From Lingula anatina (Eukaryota > Brachiopoda > Lingulata > Lingulida > Lingulidae), in assembly GCF_001039355.2 (NCBI RefSeq), contig NW_019776057.1:431626-493625 (forward strand): a stretch of DNA of 62,000 nt. The letters are read 5' to 3'. Positions 37,581 to 50,309 of this stretch are shown piece after piece; the first letter of the stretch is position 1; each line of letters opens with the position of its first letter. The notes under the pieces were generated by a model, which saw only the letters and a program-made list of their open reading frames with translations, was not told the DNA's origin and ran no database searches. The translations under genes and the position numbers were made by a program.

Positions 37581-39459
37581 AATGTGTGTGTGTATTCGGA
37601 TTGCGAATGGTTACTTTTACTTACATGAAAATAGCAACAGCTTGTAACACTAGGAAATAAATAGGGTAATCATGAAATGGAAACCGAATTCTAATTACAA
37701 GCTTTCTACGAGTAATGAAGACGAATTACATCTCATAACACGAGCTGATGATTGCGGGCTATTGTCCTTTTTAATATTTGCCTTCTCTCTTTCGCCGTCA
37801 CGAACGTGTTTTTATAATGATTGCATGTTTTCCGTCGGATAATAACTGCTTTTTACGAATCCTGTTTTCTCTGTTACAGTATTGTATGGATTTTATGGAT
37901 TTCTTGGATTTGGTGTACCGTTTTCCCCTTTTTACCTTGAAAGGGGGTGGGGTACAAGGACCCGCGACTTGGGTCCATCAGGGAACAAATGTAACAACTT
38001 TAAGAGATTTTCACACGCTCTCTTGCCGTTAGGACAGTAACGGGTTGTTATTCTTACTTTTGTGTTCTAAACAACGAGAACCGCCTTATTCTTTGCATAA
38101 GCTACTTAATCTTGTGTTGTGGTTCTGTATCGTATTTTATTTGCTTAAATTTCTGTTAAGCGTTTCGTAATATTTTGCTTCTCGTATCCATTACGCTGTT
38201 CTTTGCATGATATTGTCGAGGTTCATGCTTTGGACAGAGTTAGTAAACACAGGTGAATGATAAAATTCAATTTAGAATACAAATAGCCCTCACTGGGGTG
38301 GGTCTTAAAGTAAACAATGTACACAATAATTTTATGGCCCATCGTAAGTGTAATCGGGCGTTAAGGGAAGGTTTTCATGTGCCAAAACGGTGCAACAATA
38401 CGGGGTGAATAAGGCATGACATCGGGAGCAGCACACACAGCTGCTTGGTTGGTTAAAGTTTCTATATCTTAAATGAAGTCCGTTGATATTGAATCTAGTA
38501 TTTTTTCTAAACTCGACCCAATGACATTTTAATCGATACCTGTGTCACTGACAATCAACTTGACTAGTGTTTTGAGTCCGGTTTTCGTCTAGTTTCCCCC
38601 GCAGATTTACTGCTGCTCGATGTCATATAATCTGGCATAAGCGTAACATAGCTAGACTTGTTGCTTGGCAACCATCTGCTGAGGGTGCTGTGACGTAATT
38701 TCTAGACACTTTTTTTTTTTTTTTTGCAGTACGTAGATGGATGGATCTTATAATTATGACGGATGTAATAGGCGGTATCAATTTTTCAGTGAAATTCCAC
38801 TAAGCTCTATCCGTGAAAGATGAAAGATAAGATTTTAAATCCAATGATAAGTGGTTATATGGTAGTGGCCAAGCACAAAATATCATTTGCCATACCTGTG
38901 AGGACATTAATGCTGTAATTATCTACATTATATTTTAATCGAAGCACAAAGATCTGTCAACTGTTAATTTGCAATACTAACATTAGGTCCGTCCTCAGAA
39001 TGAAACTTGTCCAAATTATTGTCTGATTGTCAATTTTGAGACATACATATGCGCGTTGTTTATCATCATGCTGTCATTGCATTAAGGACTGCAGTTCATT
39101 TTTATGTTGGATGCCAATAGTTCCATATAGTCTTAAACCGGCATACATGTACACCGTACATTTTGTGCTGTCAAGAAAAACGGTAAAGTGGGAGTGATTC
39201 GAATACAAACTCAAATAGTATCAAATCGCGTTTTGTACCTTCCTAAAATGAATTCATTAAAATTTCAACAGGTTCGAGAAAATCGGACAAAAAGAAAAAG
39301 TAAAATCAATTATTATATGGTAGAAAATCTCTAACAATGCTGATGAAAACATCATTATTTTTTAACGTTTTTGAGTTTGAGGTGAAGAAGTTCAGACCAT
39401 TAACTGGACACCTTCCCGCCCAGTATTGGTAATAGTAAAATAGTTCAATAAGTAGGGAA

Positions 39460-39630
39460 TCATTGTGTGCATTTTGTTAATGTCCATTAAATTGCTCTAG
39501 TCGAATAATGGCTAGTTCATTATCATATTATGGATGTAATGGGACAATTAATGACTCTTCTCTGGTGATTAACAGTCCGTGAAATGGTAGCCTCACGCCC
39601 CCAGGCTTTTAATGTTGGAGCGAATTACTA
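39460..39630. promoter_or_regulatory. Homeodomain-site-rich block, candidate enhancer (speculative)
   Basis: This segment packs many TAAT/ATTA cores (GTCCATTAAATTG, AATAATGG, TTCATTATC, GACAATTAATGAC, GTGATTAAC) into about 150 bases, about 4 kb downstream of foxG. The density is higher than in neighbouring DNA by eye. Chance A/T richness is the main alternative. Confidence 0.2.
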
Positions 39631-42600
39631 GTCTGTCATACTTATTTACGATATTTTGTTGAGATAGTTAGGTGAAATAAAATTATGCTTGCGTTTAATT
39701 TTTGTAATTTTCAAATCCTCTAATGTCATTCGCTACGCAGATAACTATGTTATTAAAAAAATATTAGTTTAAGAAAATTCAATTCAATTTTATATGTATC
39801 AAAAAAAAAAAAAACATTTTAACTAAAATTATTAACCTGTGTAAGTTTTACAAGCATTTGTATATTGTATGGGTATATCAGGTTTATTTAGCTTGTTTTT
39901 TTTAGATATCTGTTGTTGGCATTGGAAAGAAATGAGGCCCTGTATGAAAAAAACACGTAGTTTCGATGACATGTGAATTTATGGAAGCACGACAACCCTT
40001 CAGCTGTGGTAGAGTCGTGTGGGCGCTACTTGAATATCTACATCTGTAATTTGAAAAGAACACAAGATACTACTATTAAAGTGAAAGACATGTTTACGTT
40101 GAAACAATGGAAATTAATCCACGTTTGTTTCGGGCGGGTGTCCGCAACCGCGATAAGACCCCATTCACCTGCTACCTAAAGACGCATGTCTCACGGGCAC
40201 CTGTTGGCAACTGAACAAAACCTATATATCAGAGGAAAATATCGCGGCACGGTCGCATTACGCGTGTCAGTTTAATATTCCAATTTACAAATTGCTCGTA
40301 TTATGTTCATAATCACTCGATGTCGACACGCTATTTGTCACCGCGTCCACGTGCATCTCGTCGTTGATTAAAAGCTACCGTGACGGCTCGGTCTTAATGA
40401 TGGAGTGGAAGAGTGAGAGGGACCGTGTTCCCTGTGCCTGGCCACGTGCCTCTGGCATTATCTACCTATTGCGGTCACGTCATACCGACTTAAATAAGCA
40501 TTCACTTACAAACTTTCACAGGGTTACAGTATTCCGGGTTTTGTCCATTGGCAACAGTGTTTTATGTTGCGCCAAGCATTGGGTTACTCACCCGCGACTC
40601 AAATATACCCATCAAATTGAAATATTAGGACCTTAGCTGACATCGGGTGACCTCGGATGTCATCGGGTCGCTGGACTGACAGCAAAGATTCCACTTGGTG
40701 AGGCACCTCGGGAGCTTGGCGTGTGAACCATGAAAATATAGCATCAATTATAAATAAAAGGTATGAAGCTCACCGGTAATTGAAATAAAGGCCAGCACGG
40801 TTGGTTTGCTTCACATTGGCCTGCGCTACTCACGCCATGGCCTTGTCGTCCAGCTGCCCCTACATGCTACGTGTAGCATTATTAAGAGAATTTGACAGAC
40901 ATCAATTTCACAACTTTAACTGAAATTTTTGACTCAATTCTTTTTTCCATTATGCTGAGGAAATGACTATGAAAAGCAATAACTGTTCCATTCTGAAAGG
41001 AAAAATAATAACACGTAGGCATTACTTCATCAGCCCTTTGTTTCTTCCAACAATGGAGCCCAAGCAGTTTTTTTCAACACTCTTAGTGTGACAGTTGAAT
41101 AGACAGGTTTTTATTCTGTTTTCACTTGGAAATCCCTATTTTAAAACTTTCAGCTAAAATATCATAATATGTTAAATGCAGACTAGTGACAGATTATTAT
41201 TTTGGGCAGAATATTTACGTTCTGGATGTTGATGAAATGATTGCGTGACTTGATATGGTATTTTCCAAGACAGAAAAAGATCAGCAGTCTATTTGCGTCT
41301 GTAGTACTTTGAGGTGCAGTAATACCAAGGTCAAAGCAAAGCTATTGTGTAGAGGAGTCATTGAAACGTTTTTATATATAATAACTTTGTGTGCCATGCC
41401 ATAAATTATTTGCTCCAAATATACCGCACTGTAAGCCCGAAATGACGAAAAACTCCGGCAGATGAGAAAATTAATATCAGAATTGCGCGGAAATTGGGGG
41501 AAAATAAGTCCAAGAGAAATTGCTGTTTGATGATGATTACTTTGTCAACAGAATGATGTTCCCTCGCTCAATTAAGCTTTAGATAGGAAGAGAAAAATTA
41601 TTAATAATCAACCTACCCAGTTTTATGTATACAACTTTGGAAATAGCCCTGGAATAGCGAGATCAAAAGAGCTGAGACTAACAAAAACTACACTATTAAC
41701 TCCTGGGCTTTTGTTATTAAAGTCGGAATGGCCTGTTTGACTGAATATCATTCCCGTTCAATTTAGTTACTGGTTCAACAGTTTCATCAACTGAATGTTT
41801 TCATATAAAATATTTATAATTGCGACATGCAAAATTTTATTCATAATATCAGAGATTTAAAAGTGTCAAACGAAAGGATTTGTATCAGTTCTTTGAATTT
41901 TCTCTCTCAAAATGCAAAAATAGATAATTAATAAGAATCTAAAAATATAGCATTACAGAAATAGAAATATTAGCCGTGTTGTAACGATAAAGTAACCATT
42001 TTGATTTAACCTCTCTTTTTACAGGAAACACACAGAGACAAAGGGTTGACACCTTTTAGAAAAGTTTACAGAATACTCGTGCGTCAATGGAGTGGAAAAC
42101 ACTGATTTATCCGAACAAGAAGAGAATATTTAGCAGTAGTTGGAAGAAAATTCATTATGGTATTTTTACTAATTTTTGAAAAAAATATTATCCTTTTTTT
42201 CCAAATCCAAAACAAGAGTTGCTTCTTAATGGCACTTTAAAAGTTTTGCGTTCGGTGCACTACCTAAGGTAATAATGCCGAGTGTTTCACTGCACGAGGT
42301 GAATAGAAAGTGTGAACCGCAATCTGCTTAAGAGAACTTTGGGATTTAACCTCACAAAACAGCCCCGCGGTGAACAACGCGTTCTTATACTAAGTTTCCA
42401 CTGTAAGTCTCACAGTAAAGTCACCGAGTTAAAGAAATATTAAATGAAGGAGGTGAAGGATTATTTTTGTTTAGGCGACTTCTTCCATACCCCGCTCCAT
42501 GACCAATTATAAATCGGTCGCAAACAGAAGACTCTGCTTCGCCTTTTCGTGGGAAATGGTACTTTTGAGGATTAAGCGTTTCGTCATTATAGTAAGCACT

Positions 42601-43629
42601 TTTGTAATTAACAAATTGGCAAAGAATTTAAGGTACAACTTATTTGGGGTTTTGTGGGAAATCGTGCTTGTGAGATTAAATGACACTTATTCGTGGATGT
42701 TTTAAACACTTAATAATGCCGGACTGAGCTAAGTCTCTACTGAGAAAATACTTGAAGTAGATTCGGCATGGAAACTGCAAATGCCAAGAGAATATTTTAT
42801 GCACACCGAGTAAGCATTAGATATTTAAGTAGAGCAGATATAACCTGGAGATCGCGTTTTTCTCAAAATGTATTGAGATAGATATACATTTTCTTAGACG
42901 ACAACAAAGAAAACTCAAAATATTCAGATATTATTTTAAAATTGTATATTTTTCATTCGCCATAATATTTACCATGAAATCAAGATTAGACATCATTCAA
43001 ACAACAACAAAGGGTGACCATTGAACACTTCAATATTAGCGTTATTAAGTCTAAATATGATATAATTCACATTTCACATGAAACAACTCTATAAATACTG
43101 GTTGTTGTCATGGTAATTCTCTGGGGTGAACGTAGTATTTTAATATAAAATACAAAAAAAAGTGAAACACAAATATATATGTATATTTTGTCATGTTAAC
43201 GCTCTCACCGAATCGGCGTTTACAACGAATTAAAAAAAGGCATGACTTAAAGTCTACATATCAAGTGAAAACAGATTTGGCTGTGAAAATTGCGATAATA
43301 TTCTTTGGTACTTATTTCTCTAGGGTCAGAGACAAATCTGCCCTAGCGTCATTGCCACTGAATGAGACACTAAGAATTCGTCTCTGTTTACAACAAAAAG
43401 GCCAGCGTGTATTTACAAATAAAAAAAGAAAAAAAATACAATAATAACGAACCTAATAAATCATTATAGTAACAATGAATTTCATGAGCTTGGATGTGAC
43501 ATGCAAAAATATACACGTGCATAAATAGAAGATGACAATGATGAAAATATTATACAAATAAGCGTAATAATTAAATAACTTTCAAAAATGAAAATCACTG
43601 CACATGTAGTGAGCATCGGAATAGAATAA

Positions 43630-44928
43630 TCATTTTTGTATGAAAAATGGTGATAAATTTACGTTATGCACAGTAAAAGTCTTCACAGAAGTCTTTGTCA
43701 TGCAGAGTATTAAGGTTGCCTTACGACTATAGGACTGTCTGACGTTGTTCCTAGGCCGGTCGCGGGGAAACCGAAGGCTGCGGACGCTGCGAAGGACGGG
43801 TGCTGAGATAAGGCCAGGCGTGAGTACACGTCCAGTCCCTGCGGCAGCAGCTGCCGCGTGCGCTTGAGCCAAGTGCGGAAAGAGATAGCCAGCCTGAGAT
43901 GTCAAGGTAGCCGGGTTCAGTGGAGACGGGCTTGATAAACTAAGCCCGTTTCTTAGAGTTTGTGGCATAGCACTTCCCCCGTGAGTTGGGGCGGTGTCAC
44001 TTGATAACAGTCTGTCTACGGAGAAATTGTTTGGCACCGGAGGACGAGTCGGGATCGCTGGCGGTGATGCCAATAAGCTGCCGTACGGATATCCAGCCAT
44101 GGCTGCGCTATACCGGAGAGCTGTTTGTTGTGATAAAGATAGCATCGGCGAGATGGGCCAGCCGAACATGGGAGAGGACTTGTCTGACATTGTTGGGTAC
44201 GGGTAACCCGGAGGCAAGAGACGTGGAATGCCCGTCCTTTTCAGAGCTGCGAGTCGACTGCGAGACGCAGCCGTGGAACGGCGTCGCAGTTTTCCTGTCG
44301 TCCCACCGATGAAGACGTCGTCGCATGATGGGTCCAGCATCCAGTAGTTACCTTTACCTGGGTCGTCGTAATGGCGAGGGACTTTCACAAAGCATTTGTT
44401 TAAGCTTAAGTTATGACGAATAGAGTTCTGCCAGCCTTGCTTGTTTTCTCTATAGTACGGAAAATTTGTCATGATGAACTCATAGATTCCATTTAAAGTT
44501 AGTCTCTTTTCTGGACTGCTTCGAATCGCCATCATTATCAGAGCGTTGTAACTAAAAGGCGGCTTTTCATATTTCTTCCCCCCTTCTTTCTCGTCTTTTG
44601 TGTCAGCATCTTTTGACTCGGTGTCTTTATCTTTCAAGTTGTCCCCCATCCCTTCATCTGCGACATTTTCCTTGTCGTCAACGTCGGAGTGGAATGTTTT
44701 TATTGTCTCTTCACTTTCGCCTGCTGCTTCACAGCTCTCCACGTCTACATCGCCATCATCCTCATTTACAACCTGCTCGCCGGGTACATTTTCTGGAGAC
44801 GCCGGCATGGACGGCACTTGCTGAGGTTGTTCTTTCTCTTCATTTTCTTTCAGCGTGTCCCCTAACATACTGCTGATACTGAAGGAGCTGTGGAGCTTTG
44901 TGCCACTGCTAACTTTCGTCTCCATCAT
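43630..44928 (-). CDS. foxG: FoxG (brain factor 1) forkhead transcription factor, intronless
   Basis: FoxG proteins are nuclear transcriptional repressors that pattern forebrain and sensory tissue. The frame starts MMETKVSSG and runs 432 codons as written. Residues 16-22 (FSISSML) form an N-terminal eh1 Groucho-binding motif. An acidic linker follows, then the forkhead domain at about 120-215, with [14 protein letters not shown], the recognition helix [15 protein letters not shown] and wing residues [10 protein letters not shown]. The FoxG-type extension [13 protein letters not shown] comes next. A second eh1-like motif, FSVDRLL, is at 302-308. The single exon agrees with vertebrate FOXG1. 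From about residue 364 the frame becomes Arg-rich and un-FoxG-like. The +1 frame there reads [13 protein letters not shown], then [14 protein letters not shown], and ends at a stop at 43710-43712. One surplus base, probably in the CCC run at 43837-43839, would explain this, giving 405 residues. The true end is then 43710. Family assignment is secure; the C-terminus is not. Confidence 0.95.
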   Translation of the reverse strand: MMETKVSSGTKLHSSFSISSMLGDTLKENEEKEQPQQVPSMPASPENVPGEQVVNEDDGDVDVESCEAAGESEETIKTFHSDVDDKENVADEGMGDNLKDKDTESKDADTKDEKEGGKKYEKPPFSYNALIMMAIRSSPEKRLTLNGIYEFIMTNFPYYRENKQGWQNSIRHNLSLNKCFVKVPRHYDDPGKGNYWMLDPSCDDVFIGGTTGKLRRRSTAASRSRLAALKRTGIPRLLPPGYPYPTMSDKSSPMFGWPISPMLSLSQQTALRYSAAMAGYPYGSLLASPPAIPTRPPVPNNFSVDRLLSSDTAPTHGGSAMPQTLRNGLSLSSPSPLNPATLTSQAGYLFPHLAQAHAAAAAAGTGRVLTPGLISAPVLRSVRSLRFPRDRPRNNVRQSYSRKATLILCMTKTSVKTFTVHNVNLSPFFIQK

Positions 44929-45300
44929 GATTAAATGTTCAACAGTCTTCAGTCTGCTTCAAGATGGAATGGATAGTGTCGGATCAGAGAAAAAAAAAGA
45001 CGCCACGACGTCAAAACTTGAGCCTGTTACACCAGTGTTGTGGCAATCATCGACCTCATGGAAGTGTGGATATCGTCGAAAGTTGATTCCTGCTTATGTC
45101 TTCTCTCTGTGTGCAAGCACGTCAGTGTGAAGTTTTCAAACACACTTCCACAGGTTTATATCTACCTCACAGTATGTTGTTGTTGTTCGTGGTACATCCA
45201 ATCACAGCTAGTATGACTCCGCCCCCTGCTTTAAACACGTTCAAACAATTCAACCAATAGTGTATAGGCAGCATTCAGCGGAACAATATCCGATTGGTCG
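44929..45300 (-). promoter_or_regulatory. foxG 5' UTR and core promoter (TATA, CCAAT boxes, GC box)
   Basis: On the minus strand a TATAAA (bases 45155-45160) lies about 230 bases upstream of the ATG, so transcription probably starts near 45125. Upstream are CCAAT-type boxes at 45198-45202, 45254-45258 and 45293-45297, in mixed orientation, and a GC box CCGCCCCC at 45219-45226. Several CCAAT boxes within 100 bp suggest NF-Y. No splice acceptor is seen next to the ATG, consistent with an unspliced 5' UTR. Confidence 0.6.
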
Positions 45301-45428
45301 ATCACGCCCTTGATACGATAACAAACGCCAGGCTTTTCAAAACCGGCTGACATTTAGAATAAATTGTTTATGTTTGACAGACTAACAAATTGCTACAGTG
45401 TCGTTTGCGTTATTGTAACCATTCGCCG

Positions 45429-45615
45429 TTACAGCACCCGAGGTAATGGCTATTTAAAATTTATGAACAAGCAATAAACTTAGGGTTCATCCACGTAAAC
45501 GGAACTTCCCGGCTTTGATTCAGAAATTCGACGAAGCGTTTCAAAAAAGCGAGTCAATCTATTAGGGAGATGATTTATGTTTCATCAAAGACGGAAGAAA
45601 AATAGCACGGGGAAA
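45429..45615. repeat. Duplicate flanking an assembly join, left copy
   Basis: This block is repeated at 45617-45803 immediately after the n at 45616, with about five differences (for example AACTTCCCGGC versus AACTTTCCAGC, six A versus five A, AATAGCACGG versus AATAACACGG). Head-to-tail copies joined by a single n are typical of two contig ends that overlap but were not merged. Confidence 0.85.
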
Positions 45616-45616
45616 N
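45616..45616. other. Assembly join (single n)
   Basis: Sits exactly between the two 187-bp copies. Distance across this point, and so the spacing from foxG to the methyltransferase array, may be over-counted by about 188 bases. Confidence 0.9.
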
Positions 45617-45803
45617 TTACAGCACCCGAGGTAATGGCTATTTAAAATTTATGAACAAGCAATAAACTTAGGGTTCATCCACGTAAACGGAACTTTCCAG
45701 CTTTGATTCAGAAATTCGACGGAGCGTTTCAAAAAGCGAGTCAATCTATTAGGGAGATGATTTATGTTTCATCAAAGACGGAAGAAAAATAACACGGGGA
45801 AAT
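45617..45803. repeat. Duplicate flanking an assembly join, right copy
   Basis: Right-hand copy of 45429-45615. The level of difference fits two alleles or sequencing error rather than an old duplication. Confidence 0.85.
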
Positions 45804-45842
45804 TAACCAGGTACCGTGCCTTAACAACAAATAAACACACCT

Positions 45843-45855
45843 CGCGCGCGCGCGC
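45843..45855. repeat. (CG)n tract
   Basis: Six and a half CG units, a Z-DNA-prone sequence that is notable in otherwise AT-rich DNA. Confidence 0.85.
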
Positions 45856-48468
45856 TAATGACTTTTCTTAATTGGGTATTGCCTGCAAACTAGATACATA
45901 TCGTTAATAATAGTTCCCTTAGGTATTAGAAATACATAATAATTTGGCATCTCCTCCCCCTTACATGAGATAAGGAAAACACCATATCGTGCAGCTGGAG
46001 ATTTAGAGAAAAGCATCTGCTTCGTACAAGTCAGCGTAGTTTTGACGTGTTTTTCTTTGTACACTTTACATTTTTACAGACGCGCGTGATGACGGGTGCA
46101 GATGATGACATACCGCATGATCACATAAAAAGCATTGACGTTTGTTTTAAGACATTTTCTCAACTCACGCAGTAGGTCCATTTTGTTTGGGGATATTTTT
46201 CCGTTTCTAAAGTCATTTCGCGAGAAAAAAAACTCAATCGCAAATATAATAATACTTTTATATTTGATATAAAAGTGTTATTATTATTAGTATTATTATT
46301 TATTTCCTTTTTTATAATGTTTTTTTTAAATTATAGAGCTGAAGTATGAGTGGAACATTGCTTTTATGTCGCTCTAAAATGAAGCCAATAAGTTTTTAAA
46401 ATAAAAGTTACAACAACAAAAATCATTGCCTTTTCATAGTGCTTTAACTCTATGTGCGGATGATAAACCTTGATTTTACTTTAAATCAAAGCGGGTATGT
46501 TAATTAGATGTAAGCTTCCAGAGGTTTTGGCATCAAAGGGGACGTGGAAAACGACTGAGCATCTTGTAACATATATTTATATTCATACAAATCAGTTATC
46601 AGAAGACAAAAACGTTCCACAGACATATCCGATAATGCTAAGAGTTATCGTTGAGGCGCATTGGTTGAATCAAGGATAAGCTGGATTAGAGTAATACCTC
46701 AAAATAATCTCCTGCTTTATCATCCATTATATATGATACAATTTTATGTGTGTGGCATCATCGAAATTACCCGGCTATTTTAGCAATCTGAAGGAGGTCC
46801 CTAAGCCTGATCGTCGCACGCTGACACCCCAGGTGAAGAAGTCGATGTAACAGATTCTGATAAACATGAGCCATTAGAAAGAATTAACGTAAATTGCGCG
46901 TATATACATATAAACACAAAGCTGGAGTCGTTTCTCCGCCGCTTGGATATGATTTCATAATAAACTCGCCAGCTACTCGTCATCTGTTTCCTCCCCAATG
47001 TTGATACGAACACTGTGTTTGGCCAACTGTTCGTCAGGGCTTGCGTCATTATCATACATTGTATAGTCCATTTGCTAAAAGGCTCCGGCACACGAGTTTC
47101 TGACCTCTTGAGCGACTTTCTGATGATTCTGTGCCAATTTATGATAAAACTTAACTCGTTCACTTTGGACTGGTGTGTACGATTGCAGTAAACCATATCA
47201 CAGTTTCGTTTTCGAAAGTTAAATGTACAGCTGTGGACAATGCCCGTAAAAATGAAAATGTCTCTGTATTTCCTGACATACCTCCCTCAGTGACGGCTCT
47301 CATATATGCACAATAAAACTACAACCCTTACCAATTTAAAAAGAATTATATGGAAACTAGATTTACTTGTTTTCTCTCCCCAAATATGTGTTTTCCCTGT
47401 CCTTCGCAGCACGGTCGACGTTGTGTTTCTGTAAGTGGATATTTTAATGGAAAGACGCCCCGTCGGTAGAGATTTGTTCAAACTGTCACGTTGAGTTCTT
47501 TTCATTTTTAACCGGCGACGAAACGGCGTTTTTCGGGTGGCCTGACCCCCATGCATGAATAACAGTTTCAAGCATCCAACATAATCCCTTAATCTAACGA
47601 ACTGGAGGAGACAGAAATTAACGCACACGTTTTCATATTTAGAGATCGATAGACTGGTCTGAGAACCACCATATCAAACAATTTACCGATTGCACCCCTT
47701 TTTTTCCTCGTGCACATGCATCAGATCTTTTAGAAGATTAGGCAAATAAATTGACAGTTTTGTTCTACAAATAAGTGACTTTCCTTTTATTGGTTTAAAC
47801 AAAGTGATTTTTCTAAATGCATATCTAGGAACAATGTATTTATGTAAAAATTCAATATTCACTTCATTATAATCAGCTTTTTTAATAATTCTAGTTTTAA
47901 CTAATTTAAAAATACATTATGGCAAAAAGTTGTGTTGCAATATTTCATTAATTTCAGATTGGAAATTTTGATATTTGCTAGTGTTGATGACGGTCGGGTT
48001 CCTTATCCAGTGGCTAATTTTTTAAAAATTAATGTTACTAGAAGCATTTTAACTGGCGTTATGTACACACGACGAGTAAATACACCAACAAAATGAAAAT
48101 TGAATTAAACGTCCATTAACCCATACTTAGACGTAACAAAGGTACATATGCAGAACCTGTGACGACCTAAACTACTGATTGAAATAGGAAATAGAATGCT
48201 AAAATTAAGCAAAACAAAAATGAAGAGGGAAAGAAAGGAATTCACGAAAAAGGTAAGAAAAACGCAGAGAATTTAGTAACACATACACACACTATCAGAC
48301 ATAAAATAACAGAAATTATGTCAACGCATACATTATCTATAAAAATATACACTCATCATTGTCATAGTCACAAGATTCTTCCGGAATGGCAACTGCACCA
48401 AATGTATTTATTCAATCATGATAAGAAAAAGATGAGCTTAATATATAAAAAAATGCCTCACGGGACCG

Positions 48469-48516
<48 letters not shown>

Positions 48517-50309
48517 TAAAGGTTCAGACTAGAGTTCCCGACTTTCAGATAAAAAGGAATGAAATAAAAAGAACAATGAATATGCCGCAGAGTTTTGAAC
48601 GTAGTAGAGGTTCGGAAAACGGAAAAGAAATAGAAGGTGAACGACACACGCGTAACAAAACACGTAACGCGATAGCACTCCGAGATTTTTAAATCAGATT
48701 GTTAAAACAGCAAATAATGTGTTCAAAATCCAGATACTCTGGTGTACGTACTTCCTTATTGCACCGACCAGACGCGAAGAAACCCTAACGCTGCTGCGAG
48801 AAACGTATTTGTTATCCTTACAGGCGCTCAGAAAATGCAGGCTTCCTTTTACTAACCAGCCGGTTAGATATCATGAATATAGACAAACATTAGATCAGCG
48901 TCTTAGTTTACCTGACACATCGGCATGTTACTTCATTTAGCGTTGTTAATGTGGACAGTAAATAAATAAACATGCACCGGAGACGGCTACGTGATACTGA
49001 CAAGGGATCACACCATTCTTGGAATGTTGCTCCCACAAATTACCTTCACGTTAAAAAATGCTCTCATCTCATTTCCTCTATATTCATATTGCCACTTTTA
49101 TTCTCATCTATATCTACATCTGTACTGAAACAAATGATTAATGCTACTCTAGATGTCAACCATGAAGCAATTCTCATATGCTTTACGAAAAAATCACCAA
49201 TATCACTCTTCTCTTACTTAACAAGTATCGTTGGTGAAACAGCTAAACCTGCTATGTTTTCGTGTTGTCAAACCGAAGAACCAATTATCCAAAAGATCTT
49301 TTGTTTTAAAAACAAGGTAAACGAACCTAATTTTCCATTAATCGTGTCTCTGTTACCATGACATCCAGGTCTGTATCCCAACCCTATGAATTTATATTAC
49401 CATCACCAGAGACAAACATTGTAGCTGCAGGCCTGTGTGTGTAGAAGAGTACAATAAAACAGCTCCAGGGCTGTCACACAATGCCACTCAGTTGTTTGCT
49501 AACATTCACGCACATGTCATGACCGGTGTGTGTGTGTGTGCACCAGGGATTCTAGGGAACGTCACTCAAGGGTTCCTCAGTAACTAAACCAAGAGATAAG
49601 ACGAAAGAGTAGTCATACTTGCTAAAAAGCCGTGCACCGTATAACCCCGGTGAATAGACTTGAACATTAATATTGGGGTTTTTCTTTAGATTTCTAAGCA
49701 AAAAGATGTGCAAGGGTGAATCAGTTATATAATGCGTTAGATGCGTTTCAATCGTGTATGGATGTGTTTATGGTAGATTCAAGACATTTTATATTAGCAG
49801 CACAAAAAATTTACACATTCTATGGCCGTTAAATAGAGATTCTCTTTTCCTTTCAAACCAAGCCAAAGGGTTCCTGAAACGGACAAAATAGCACAGGGCG
49901 TATAATGCAACTGTGGATGTACACAAAACAGTATCCTTAGCGGATGGACATAGAAATTTAAAGCAATTTGTTTGAAAACTTATTGACAATGTTTTTATAA
50001 ACTACCAGACGATTGGTTCAATACATACGTCCGGTCGTCATATGACTTTTGTTTATTTACAAATATTGCGACCTCCCTATAGCGAAAATAACTTAATGGA
50101 GATTCGAAGGGTTGTGTTTTAAATAACATCTAAAGTTCACGGAAATCGCTTAAACCCATTTGAACAAACCTACTACATTGAGGATAGAATGTTCTGCCTA
50201 AAGTACACACACGCACACAAAATGTGCACTGAGATATATGTTTAGCTTTCAATAAGAAAAGATGTCTCTGAAGACCTAAACTAAATACGTTTTAGGTTTG
50301 TTTCATGCA
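45856..50309. other. Intergenic DNA between foxG and the methyltransferase array
   Basis: No supported gene. Frames of 113 and 131 codons on the minus strand (46801-47628) lack any domain, conserved pattern or splice signals. Includes the GA microsatellite at 48473-48512. Confidence 0.5.
48473..48512. repeat. (GA)n microsatellite
   Basis: About 20 GA units. The 124-codon plus-strand frame crossing it (Arg-Glu repeats) is an artefact. Confidence 0.95.

Larger units (their letters stand above)
25128..43629. other. Gene desert on the 3' side of foxG (about 18.5 kb)
   Basis: No supported coding sequence on either strand. Contents are microsatellites, short palindromes and clusters of homeodomain-like (TAAT/ATTA, GGATTA) and forkhead-like (TGTTTGT) words. 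Long flanking deserts are usual around developmental transcription factor genes, where they hold enhancers. Whether any segment is conserved cannot be judged from one sequence. Confidence 0.45.

Noticed and set aside
43841-43867. A mini-intron explaining the foxG frame change (a GT near the Ala run, with CTTATCTCAG as acceptor)
   Set aside because: The interval is under 30 bases, too short for splicing, and foxG is normally intronless. A one-base error is simpler.
46801-47628. Two minus-strand frames of 131 and 113 codons
   Set aside because: No family resemblance, basic low-information composition, no promoter or splice signals. Lengths are within chance for this amount of DNA.
48318-48692. 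124-codon frame with Arg-Glu repeat
   Set aside because: Produced by the GA microsatellite at 48473-48512.
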